From NCBI GenBank assembly GCA_031963005.1, contig JASSUL010000019.1, positions 1-23,677 of the forward strand: 23,677 nucleotides of DNA, in the 5' to 3' direction. A program made the position numbers and the translations under genes. The DNA comes from JASSUD01 sp031963005 (GTDB lineage: Bacteria; Pseudomonadota; Gammaproteobacteria; Burkholderiales; Burkholderiaceae). Below the pieces are notes generated by a model that saw only the letters and a program-made list of their open reading frames with translations, was not told the origin of the DNA and made no database searches. This document shows positions 7,613-16,200 of the stretch, one piece after another. How positions within the stretch are numbered: the first letter of the stretch is position 1; the number at the start of each line of letters is the position of its first letter.

Positions 7613-8220
7613 TTTGTGCAATACCACATATGCCACTGTTGACCTTTTTTGGTATGGTGCATTTCCAGATCACGTTGGCCTTCTTTATTCTTGGTAGAGC
7701 TGGCACAGCAATGAGCGTGGCGTCGATTACGGTGCCGCTTTTGAGCATTAATCCTCTCTCACTGAGCAAGGCATTGACGCATGCCAGTATCTGCGCTGCT
7801 AGGTCACGAGCTTGCAAAAAATATCGAAAACGCAGGATCGTACTCTCATCGGGTAACAGATTTATGCCTCCATCCAGGCCTGCGAAATCGCGATACAGCG
7901 GCACATCGTGCAGCGCTTCTTCCATGGTTGGATCCGGTAGACCGAACTACTGCTGCAAAAAGTGAGTGCGCAGCATCGTGCCTATTGAATATACGCAGAC
8001 GTCCGCCTTTGGGCTTGACTTTAGGGGCATATGGCTCAATCAGCGCTTCGAGCTCTGACCACGGCACCACTTAGTCCATTTCTGCCAGAAATACTTGCTT
8101 AAACGTCTGCTTCACTTTGCGCTCAAACCCCGTTTTTCCTAGGCTCAGTTGCTTCATCATCCTGTTTACTCTGATGCAAAATTTTAATCACTCATTGTAT
8201 TCAGGTTATGCAGATGTTCC
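7613..8220 (-). mobile_element. Truncated, broken IS5-family insertion sequence
   Basis: The transposase starts on the minus strand at 8160 (MMKQLSLGKTGFERKVKQTF), an unmistakable IS5-type N-terminus. It continues KQVFLAEMD, stop, VVPWSELEALIEPYAPK, then after a frameshift MLRTHFLQQ, stop, FGLPDPTMEEALHDVPLYRD and FAGLDGGINLLPDESTILRF. The segment SGTVIDATLIAVPA contains the first catalytic Asp of the DDE motif. Another frameshift follows, and the C-terminal half with the other catalytic residues and the right end are gone. The outer left end is near 8220 (GGAACATCTGCATAAC read on the minus strand). The element cannot transpose. Confidence 0.85.
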
Positions 8221-9266
8221 TTAAGTAATGGAGTGCTTTCTGAAGCAGCTGCTTCTCCTTGATTCATCTGCATGCGGTTAATTACTTCCTGAGAGCGCTG
8301 CCGTTCTATTTGTTGAATTTCAGAATAAGTTAAATATAAATTTGACAATTGTGCTGATAGATTTTCTATCCTTTTCCTACGACGTTTTTCAATCGCAGAT
8401 TTATTCATATCTTGGTAAGCTTCAGGTGCGTTTTTCGTAAAGAAGCACACAGCGATAGCGCCAATGCATGCGTCTTGACAAAGATTATCATCTTGCATTT
8501 CTGCGACGTACTTCTCATCAATGAGCCCTGCTATTCCTTCCCATAAATCGCCGGTTACTTCAATAAGGGAAGAATTTCGATCTAAAGCAAATTTATTGTT
8601 TATTTCTTGGTTGATTTTTTTCTCGATTTCTCTGGTGTCTGACCTTGGTTCAATTTTTTCCAGGCACCTTGTAATCTTTTGATAATCTTCACTAAACACA
8701 AAGAGGCCATTTACTTCGCTTCTAATTGCTCCCGAGTAATGCCATCCTCCACCAAGACGCCCGGCGTGCTGCTTGTGAATAATATCTCCTACTTTATTAG
8801 AAAGTCTTGCAACAACTTCAAGAGATTCATTAGTTAACTTTTCGCCTACTTTCTTTTTATAAAACGCCATGCCCATTAATAGCTGAAGTATGGTTTGCCT
8901 AACGCGATTTTGTCTAGATGACTCCTTAAAATAAGCACTTACAAGCCGTAGGGGACTATTAGGATTACGCAGATCATTAATCGCAAGAGCTCTCTCCAAT
9001 TCTGCGATCCGTAGATTTAAAACTCTATTTTGTTGCGACAGATTACATGACTGCGATCTTCGTATTGCTTTTTGAGAATCTGTTTCTCTAACTCCATCGA
9101 TATCCTATGACGATTGCTCACAATTTGTGTCAATTTCAACTTCTATTGCCCTACCTTTTCCTTTATTAACACTTTCTAAATCCTCGTCTTCTGATTCATG
9201 AAATGTTTGTGGAATTAGATTTGATGGCACATAATTCCTCGACTACATGCTAGGGATAGAAGACAT
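8184..9266 (-). pseudogene. Unknown helical protein gene with two amber stops, 3' end cut by IS5
   Basis: A single frame runs from ATG 9266, preceded by a perfect ribosome site (AAGGAG, 5-base spacing), to TAA at 8184, interrupted only by TAG codons 8 (9245-9243) and 54 (9107-9105). Between the stops the sequence is acidic (HESEDEDLESVNKGKGRAIE), then SQKAIRRSQSCNLSQQNRVL. The open part from ATG 8999 is 271 residues, mostly helical, with a basic stretch SAIEKRRRKRIENLSAQL. The last 13 or so codons (LKEHLHNLNTMSD) come from the IS5 left end, so the true C-terminus is missing. There are no indels in 361 codons, so the stops are recent, or the short form from an internal start is what remains. 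No known family is recognised. Two IS5 ends in inverted orientation bracket it. Confidence 0.6.
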
Positions 9267-9408
9267 ATGATCTCCTTAACTTAATTGAGAAGTTTGATAG
9301 GATATAGCGCTAACTAGTAATAAAAAATCTATTTTTTTAATGCAGAAGCTTTTTATCAAATTTATTTGCAATAAGTTATACGTTTTTATGCGCATATCTT
9401 ATGAAATA
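9267..9408 (-). promoter_or_regulatory. 5' region of the amber-stop gene
   Basis: This AT-rich leader lies between the IS5 end at 9411 and ATG 9266. It contains the strong AAGGAG ribosome site (9272-9277). A TTGATA hexamer followed 17 bases later by an A-rich hexamer is a weak promoter candidate. No operator-like palindrome was seen. Confidence 0.35.
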
Positions 9409-9410
9409 TT

Positions 9411-9512
9411 AAGGAACATCTGCATAACCTGAATACAATGAGTGATTAAAATTTTGCATCAGAGTAAACAGAATGATGAAGCAACTGAGCCTAGGAAGAA
9501 CGGGGTTTGAGC
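9411..9512 (+). mobile_element. IS5-family left end, second copy, inverted
   Basis: These bases repeat 8120-8222 in reverse complement with only a few changes: left end AAGGAACATCTGCATAACC, leader, then the start MMKQLSLGRTGFER at ATG 9471/9474. The transposase breaks off after about 14 codons, where an IS21 fragment of opposite orientation begins. Confidence 0.8.
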
Positions 9513-9680
9513 GCATTTGGCCAGCTCGGTCAGAACGATCTATCACTAGAGTACGCTCAGCGATGATCTGCCTTTGAGCCAAAATGACAATTCGATGAGC
9601 ATAGAGGCGAACGCATACCTGCTGATTGGACAATTGCGCCGGCACGCTATAGCGGTGATGTTCCAGATAAATCAATACAG
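9513..9680 (-). mobile_element. IS21-family IstA transposase fragment
   Basis: Read on the minus strand this gives LEHHRYSVPAQLSNQQVCVR, then LYAHRIVILAQRQIIAERTL. It matches the C-terminal beta-barrel region of IstA transposases (NRYSVP....G..V.VR.YA..I.V.....V.AEH). The usual His-Tyr motif that follows in IstA is missing, and both ends are cut: by the IS5 left end on one side and by WD40 coding sequence on the other. Only a scrap of about 55 codons is left. Confidence 0.65.
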
Positions 9681-9983
9681 CTGTGGGATGCAGCATCAGG
9701 ACGATGTTTGGCTGTGATTCGAGGTTTTGATGGAAATGTAGATAGTCTCGCCTGGAAGGTTACCCTCGACGGCCAGTACTTAGTGACGGGTAGTCGAGAT
9801 AAATCGGTTCGTATGTGGAAATTGATAGAAGCAGACGGCCGCTATCAGATGCGCTTGTGCTTGAGTTCAACACACGCTGCACTTAACGTGACAGATGTCT
9901 CTATCCAAGAAGCGTAAGGCTTAAGCCCGGCCAATAGGCAACTCTTGGAGCAACGTGAGACAGTAGGCATCCTTTATTTTTAA
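9681..9983 (+). pseudogene. C-terminal fragment of a WD40 family protein
   Basis: The frame enters at LWDAASGRCLAVIRGFDG and continues VDSLAWKVTLDGQYLVTGSR, then DKSVRMWKLIEADGRY. It is closely related to the end of the 947-3802 protein (CLAVIRGFNGYVNSLAWKV). A TAA at 9915-9917 stands exactly where the other gene has CAA (QEA-stop-GLSPANRQLLEQR versus QEVQGLNPVNKQLLEQR). It has no start: sequence before 9681 is the IS21 scrap. It ends 13 bases before the next WD40 gene. Confidence 0.8.
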
Positions 9984-9996
9984 TGAAACAAGATTT

Positions 9997-11469
9997 ATGT
10001 TTAGCCCAATTTCGAGTTTGATCAATCCGCATTATCCGGCAGCACAAAAATCTACCGAATCTGGTTTTCTCTCGCTTCCGCTGGAGGTTCGAGAACAAAT
10101 AGAAAACCATCTGGATTTTTCGAACCGGCAGAATTTGTTTAAAGCCTTAACGACAGTGACTCGTGATGGTGAGCTGATAGATTCCCCCGCACTGAAATTA
10201 CACTTAATCAAAGAGAGAATTCAAACTGAATATCAATACTCTTTAATCCGCCCAGACGAAGGATTAAAACCATTTGCATTAGTTCAATTGCAAAAGCTTT
10301 CTGACTCAGCGCAACTCGATAAGATAGTAGAGAAATTTAGACTTTTTGAGTTGGTATGCGTTGTTAACAACCCAAAAATATTTGCGCTTTTACGAGAAAG
10401 CGTTCAGCAAGATGTCCAGCTAAAAGAAAAATTATTGCACTGGGTAGAGCGATCTAAAGCAGAGGAGGTGCAGGCGATAGCGGCTAATGCACTGACGTTG
10501 CTGGTTAAAGCAGGCGTGCAATTCAATAATAAAGACCTCAAAAGAATCCGAGTACCTGGCGCAAATTTAAGTTATGGGGTATTTGATTCAGCTCAATTAC
10601 AGGAATCAGATTTGAGCTGAGTCAATTTTAGTGGAAGCTGGCTGCTTCATGCGAATTTAAGCGCAGCCAAAATGGAAGGGGTACGGTTTGGCGAATGGCC
10701 TTATCTCCAAGAAAAGAGTTCAATCAATTCCTGCACGTATTCGCCGGATGGGAAGGCATGTGCAGTAGGCCTCGAATACGGAACGATCAACATCTATAAA
10801 ACCTCGAGCTGGGAAAAAATCTGCATCCTACAAGGGCATGCCAACAATGTTGCGAGCGTGGTGTATTCGCCGAGCGGTGATCAGATCGTTTCTGCTAGTC
10901 GCGACAAGACGGTATGTCTGTGGGACGTGCACAGCGGGGAGGTTGGCCACATCTTAAAAGGACATACCGACTCGGTTAATAGTGTGGTGTATTCGCCGAG
11001 CGGTGATCAAATTGCTTCGGGCAGTTTGGACAAGACGGTGCGGCTTTGGGGTACGCACAGCGGTGAGGCTGGCCATATCTTAAAAGGGCCTGTTAGTAGC
11101 GTGGTGTATTCACCGAACGGTCTGCAGATCGCCTCGAGTAGCTGGGACGAGACGGTACGGCTGTGGGATGCGAGCTCGGGTCAGTGTTTAGCAGTGGTGC
11201 AAGGTTTTCAAGGAAGCATTAATAGCCTTGCCTGGAAAGAGATATTAAATAGCACCTATTTGGTTATCGGCTCTGACGATAAATCAGTTCGTGTCTGGCA
11301 GGTCATCGAAAACGAGGGGCGCTATCAAGTACGACTCTCTTGGAGTTCTACGCATGACAGACTGGTTTTGGCAGAGACCACTATTCAAGATGCGCAAGGC
11401 TTAAGTCAGTTGAATAAAAAACTCTTACAGCAGCGCGGAGCCGTGGGTGTACCGAGGCAATTCGCTTAG
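9997..11469 (+). pseudogene. F-box + pentapeptide + WD40 protein with one internal TGA
   Basis: One frame of 490 codons is interrupted only by TGA 10618-10620. Residues about 26-58 form an F-box-like motif (FLSLPLEVREQIENHLDFSN, then RQNLFKALTTVTRD). Helices follow to residue 165, then pentapeptide repeats (RIRVPGANLSYGVFDSAQLQ), the TGA, and VNFSGSWLLHANLSAAKM. After that come about six WD40 units; one is shortened where LKGP replaces LKGHTxx. The C-terminus (LLQQRGAVGVPRQFA) matches the 947-3802 protein. F-box + WD40 is the architecture of eukaryotic FBXW ubiquitin-ligase adaptors: the F-box binds Skp1 and the propeller binds the substrate. A role as a secreted effector redirecting host ubiquitin ligase is inferred. 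TGA probably inactivates it, leaving a 207-residue F-box piece; the second half (from ATG 10672) has no good ribosome site. The ATG at 9997 also lacks a clear Shine-Dalgarno. Confidence 0.8.
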
Positions 11470-11757
11470 GTAAGCCCAGTTTTTGGGTTAGGCTGTTATT
11501 TTTAATGCGCTTATTATCTTCAATTTTTGAGGCATGCTCACCGTGATACTGGTAATGGAAGCGTGATGCTTTTTCACTATTTGTTGCTACTTTAACAAAT
11601 GCTCTTTGCTTCACCTTATTGTTCAGTAGATGTATTTACCAGCAGATTTATGCATTTTCTTCGTGTTATAGGTGCGCTTGCAAAGTAATGATCCATAAAC
11701 CTTTCTCTACTCCTACTAATGAAAAATCTTTCAGCATACTTTTGCTTGATTGAACTA

Positions 11758-11813
11758 AAAATGGCGACTAGCTAAAAAGCATTGATTCATGCTCTTTAGC
11801 TAGTCGCCATTTT
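11758..11813. terminator. Long hairpin, likely bidirectional terminator
   Basis: Arms of 25 bases (11758-11782 and 11789-11813) pair with a single mismatch around a 6-base loop TGATTC. The outer ends are AAAA on the left and TTTT on the right, so either strand would give a stem followed by U. It lies between the converging WD40 gene (ends 11469) and the minus-strand coiled-coil gene (ends 11948). A terminator serving both is the simplest explanation; a MITE-type foldback is the alternative. Confidence 0.7.
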
Positions 11814-11849
11814 CATTATGTAGAGATAAAATTTGCAAACAAGCTCTTA

Positions 11850-11947
11850 GAACCTGTTCATAATCTTCCAAAGCGGGTTGTGTTGGGGTTACTTCGTCAC
11901 CCCAACACAACCACCTCAAGGGTGATTTTGAGATTATAAACAAGCTC
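11850..11947. mobile_element. 98-bp MITE-like element with TTA target duplication
   Basis: The ends GAACCTGTTCATAATCTT and (reverse complement of the right end) GAGCTTGTTTATAATCTC form imperfect terminal inverted repeats, matching at 14 of 18 positions. Direct TTA repeats flank it (11847-11849 and 11948-11950), as expected for IS5-related elements of the type that duplicates TNA. Inside is a strong hairpin, GGTTGTGTTGGGGT / ACCCCAACACAACC, with a 9-base loop. It codes for nothing. The right TTA is the complement of the TAA stop of the minus-strand gene, so the insertion sits exactly at its 3' end. The flanking AACAAGCTC to the left repeats the element's own right end, perhaps a trace of a second copy. 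Confidence 0.65.
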
Positions 11948-12901
11948 TTACACGATGGTGGTAACGGCAAATTGTGGATCATTAAGAGAAGTACTAGATG
12001 TGTCACCAGTAGCTAGTGTTTGCGCAGCAGGAGAAAGGGATTCCTCTATCGTACCTGGATTGCTATTTGCTATAGCAGCGGTTTTCATAGTCTTTAACAT
12101 GTCTTTGAATTCCTCTATAAGTAAATTGGTTGCTACCATCGTTGCCTCATGGTTAATTGCCTGCTCAGTCAATCTTGCTATTGCTGCTTCGCTCCGTTGT
12201 GCTTGTGCAGTTAATCCTGCTATTGCTTTTCCGCTATCTTCTAGCTGAGCAGTCAGTCTAGTAACTTCTTCTTGGATAGCGGTTATTTCTCGCTGATGAT
12301 TTGCTTTTAGAGTAGCTAACACTTCTTCATGCTTTTTCTGAGCACTCTCTGATATCTTGAGATAATTCTTTGTTAAAGAAGCTAATTGTGCATTAAAATT
12401 GTCAGTTAATTCTTTTTTGTCCTTATTATATTGTTTTAATAAATCTTTTAATTTTTCCTCTTTAGACGCTAATTTTTCCTTAGTAGAAGTTAATTTCTCC
12501 TTAGTAGAAGTTAATTCTTTATCGGTAGAAGTTAATTTCTCCTTAGTAGAAGTTAATTCTTTCTCGGTAGAAGTTAATTTCTCCTTAGTAGGAGCTAATA
12601 TTTGCTTATTGGAAGTTAATTCATCCTGAATATTTTTATTCTCAACACCCATCTTTTTTATGATGTCATTTTTTCTAGAATTTATTTCCTTTAATCCTGC
12701 TACCTTAACTTTCTCAGTATGTTTTTTGGATTCCAAATCAGAAACTAATTCTTTTAATTTTTTTACTTCACCATTTTTTTCTTCATTTTTTGAATGCAAA
12801 TGACAGGTGATAGCGACTGCTGGTCCACCAATGCCGACAGCGGTAACAAGAAAGGAAGCAACATACGGGACTGCGGCGGCAACTGCTAAAGGAAGTGGCA
12901 T
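11948..12901 (-). CDS. Coiled-coil protein with hydrophobic N-terminus
   Basis: The start MPLPLAVAAAVPYVASFLVT at ATG 12901 is chosen over an ATG 24 bases upstream because GGAG lies 6 bases before it. The 317-residue protein has an N-terminal hydrophobic helix (about 1-33), then a long coiled coil. Residues about 100-150 consist of nearly exact heptads (TKEKLTS, TEKELTS, TKEKLTS, TDKELTS). Further coiled coil follows (EEVTRLTAQLEDSGKAIAGL), then a Ser/Thr-rich tail. It resembles inclusion- or host-membrane-targeted coiled-coil effectors in layout only; no family is recognised. It is divergent from the ankyrin gene, 331 bases apart, so both may be driven from the same intergenic region. Its 3' end abuts the MITE-like element. 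Confidence 0.75.
   Translation of the reverse strand: MPLPLAVAAAVPYVASFLVTAVGIGGPAVAITCHLHSKNEEKNGEVKKLKELVSDLESKKHTEKVKVAGLKEINSRKNDIIKKMGVENKNIQDELTSNKQILAPTKEKLTSTEKELTSTKEKLTSTDKELTSTKEKLTSTKEKLASKEEKLKDLLKQYNKDKKELTDNFNAQLASLTKNYLKISESAQKKHEEVLATLKANHQREITAIQEEVTRLTAQLEDSGKAIAGLTAQAQRSEAAIARLTEQAINHEATMVATNLLIEEFKDMLKTMKTAAIANSNPGTIEESLSPAAQTLATGDTSSTSLNDPQFAVTTIV
12478..12600 (-). repeat. 21-bp tandem repeats coding for heptads
   Basis: About six units of 21 bases (plus-strand core TTAGTAGAAGTTAATTTCTC) differ at a few bases and alternate between KEKLTST and KELTST-type heptads. Such perfect-length units allow copy number to change by slippage without breaking the frame, which would lengthen or shorten the coiled coil. 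Confidence 0.75.
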
Positions 12902-13232
12902 ATTTTTCTCCAAATGATATATCAAATTATGAATATTTTTAATGTAAATATACTATTTTTCACTTAGTTTTTTGGCTTATAGAACGAGGTATAAATAATA
13001 ATGCTCCCTGCTCCAATAATTATTATATATCATGCTAACTAAAGAAGATTTTACTAAATATTAGGGTGAATAACCTATATTCGTTCTATTGTTACCTAAT
13101 CATGTATATAATAATTATATTTTAATATTCTTACTTTTTATACAAGGCATAAAGTAGTCTAGAACTTGGATTGAAACCGAAGTCGAAGGTTGCATCCAAT
13201 AGGTAAGCCCTTTTTCGATACGTGTACATGCC
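12902..13232. promoter_or_regulatory. Divergent intergenic region
   Basis: This 331-base AT-rich gap lies between the divergent starts of the coiled-coil gene (minus) and the ankyrin gene (plus), so it must hold both promoters. TATAAT-like runs occur near 13020 (minus orientation) and 13105-13115 (plus orientation), within a partly inverted pair of AT-rich sequences. No clear -35 boxes at canonical spacing were found. A GTGTACATGCC stretch precedes ATG 13233, without a Shine-Dalgarno. Confidence 0.4.
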
Positions 13233-16200
13233 ATGTCTGCGATTTCCTCTAATCTTCCAAGAAGCACTACCCCAATTATTTTAGGGGATCAAGTGCCAGC
13301 AGCAAACACAGCATTGGCTCAAGATAGCGCAGAAAGCAATACATTTTCCTTATTGTTGGAGAAGTTAGGCGACTCTGTAAATGAAATACCTTTTATAAAA
13401 AAACTCCCTATAGAGCTCGCCTCTTTAATTTTCACTGAAATTTTTTCATCCTTTCCTTTGTATAAGGTGGCAGAAATAGCCAAAATAGGAGAAGAAAAAA
13501 AATGGGAGTTATGGGAATATGCTTGGTTGTACATACGCAAGGAATTGCATTGTCTCTTTCCAAAGTGGCTTTCTGCAGATAAGGAATTAGAAGCATTTAT
13601 TAGGGATGCACGGGAATATGGTGGTAAAACCTATGAACAAATTTTTGAAGGATTCGCTTTATTTAAAAATCTGAGTGCATCATTAGAGAATAAACTGGGA
13701 AATTATCAAAATGCAGGCATTATAAACGCGGCTCCAGAGCTGGATATACATAATTGCGAACTTATTTTACGCAATCAACTCCTAAAGTCACTTCAAGAAA
13801 ACCCTAGGAAAATACTTACTATTTTACGATGGTTTCCTGCACAAAATAGTACCGTGGATTTATTGACAGAAGCTAGTAAATATATTGACTTTACATCATT
13901 AAAAGAAAATCCACAGCGCACGTTTGATTGCTTGCATTTGTTTTCTGAAAGCTTCTCACAAAATCGTATCTCAATTTTATTAATCGAAGCTGTAGAATCG
14001 AGAAATTTAAATCTTTTTAAAGGTATATTTGAATTTTCTTTATCTCGGGCGATGACTCAAGAAATCAATCAGGAGCCGCCTTTTTATAAAGAAGCATTAA
14101 AAATTGCTGCTGTTTATGAGGATGTAGACGCAATTCGATATATAGTCAATCGACTCGGTAACAATATACGTCTTGAGCTATGTGAGGATAGCCTCCATAA
14201 AATAGCCAAAAATGGTTGGCTTGATATGGTTCAGCTATTTATTCAGAAAAAAGTAAAGTTGGATGCATTAAATGAGCATGGACAAACTGCAGCAGAAGCC
14301 GCTGTCTATGCTATTTCTAAATTTTATTTGCAGTCTTCAATGCGAAAGAGTAATGAAGATCATTATAAAAAACAGATTAACCTGCTGAAGATTGTCTGTT
14401 GTTTAATACAGGAAGGAAAAAAAGGAGAGGTTGATTTTTATATAAACTGGAAGCTTAAAGATACTAATACTACACTTTTACATGCACTCTGTTATGCTCA
14501 GTCTCTTGACGGGTTGGAGCAATTAGCTGCCTTATTAGTGACACAAAATGTAAATCTTCTTCATGCACAGGATGATGATGGGAATACGCCTTTGCATGTG
14601 GCCGTGGAAGCAAAAAATCACGAAATGATGCGGTTTTTACTCAATCAAAACGCCAAAATAGACGTAAAAAATAATTCCCATCTTACTGTTATAGAATTGG
14701 CTAATAAGGTAGGGGACCTTCAAACGCTAGAAATATTATTACAAGGGCAACCTTCCCTCCTTAGAAAAACACTAGAACAAGCAGTGAAGAATGCGGATCT
14801 AGATAAAGTCAGATGGTTAGTGAAGATAGGTGCCAGTCTCGATAGATCTAAAATCGAAGGAAGAACGGCTGCTGAAATAGCAGTCTCTGCTATTTCAGGT
14901 CGCTGGTTTTCGTCTTTAAGACGACTAGATCGGAATGAGGAATATCAAAGAGATATTAACCTGCTAAAGATTGCCTGCTATTTAATACAGCAAGAGCACG
15001 AAAGAGAAGTGCATTTTGATATAAGCTGCGCGCCCGAAGATACTACTCTTTTGCATGCAGCTTGTTACGCACAGCCTCCTGACGGGATGCTATTAGCAGC
15101 TTTTTTAGTGAAGCAGAATCCAGATCTTGTTCATAGCCAGGATATGGATGGGAATACGCCTTTGCATGTGGCCGTGGAAGCAAAAAATCACGAAATGATG
15201 CGGTTTTTACTCAATCAAAACGCCAAAATAGACGTAAAAAATAATTCCCATCTTACTGTTATAGAATTGGCTAATAAGGTAGGGGACCTTCAAACGCTAG
15301 AAATATTATTACAAGGGCAACCTTCCCTCCTTAGAAAAACACTAGAACAAGCAGTGAAGAATGCGGATCTAGATAAAGTCAGATGGTTAGTGAAGATAGG
15401 TGCCAGTCTCGATAGATCTAAAATCGAAGGAAGAACGGCTGCTGAAATAGCAGTCTCTGCTATTTCAGGTCGCTGGTTTTCGTCTTTAAGACGACTAGAT
15501 CGGAATGAGGAATATCAAAGAGATATTAACCTGCTAAAGATTGCCTGCTATTTAATACAGCAAGAGCACGAAAGAGAAGTGCATTTTGATATAAGCTGCG
15601 CGCCCGAAGATACTACTCTTTTGCATGCAGCTTGTTACGCACAGCCTCCTGACGGGATGCTATTAGCAGCTTTTTTAGTGAAGCAGAATCCAGATCTTGT
15701 TCATAGCCAGGATATGGATGGGAATACGCCTTTATATGTGGCCGTGGAAGAAAAAAACCACAAAATGATAAAATTTCTGCTAGGGAAGGGTGCAAAGGCA
15801 GATGCAGAAAATGGCTTTAATTCCAAGACTGCCATACAGTTGGCGCATGATATTGGTGATGCTGAAGCACTAGAAATATTAGAAGAAAAACTACGAGAAA
15901 ATTTTGTGTCCGTAGCTGCTTATATTACTCAAAAAGAAGCACTCAAACAAGCCATCCAGAATAGAGATATAGCAGAAGTTAAAGATATATTCGATCAAAT
16001 TGAAGCCAATGCATGTATTAACCTATGTAATGAAACCTTCCATCAAGTAGCCGAAACGGGCAGCCTTGAAATGACCAAGCTATGGGTTCAAAAAGGTGCA
16101 AAGCTTTATATAAAAGCCCAAGGGAAAACTGCCGCTGAAGCGGCTGTCTGTGCTATTTCGGGCCTATGGTTTTTGCCTTCAATAGGAGCACGCTCAGAGC

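Noticed and set aside
7297..7965. 222-codon plus-strand frame
   Set aside because: It joins a capsid fragment to the antisense of the IS5 transposase; the transposase motifs are on the minus strand.
7781..8074. 97-codon plus-strand frame
   Set aside because: Antisense shadow of the broken IS5 transposase.
3931..10620. TGA read as Trp (alternative genetic code) because several genes continue in frame after TGA
   Set aside because: TGG is used freely, the intact WD40 gene ends in TGA, and TAA and TAG interrupt other frames in the same way; decay explains all.
11955..12629. Plus-strand frames opposite the coiled-coil gene
   Set aside because: They mirror the heptad repeats of the minus-strand gene, which has a ribosome site and sensible composition.
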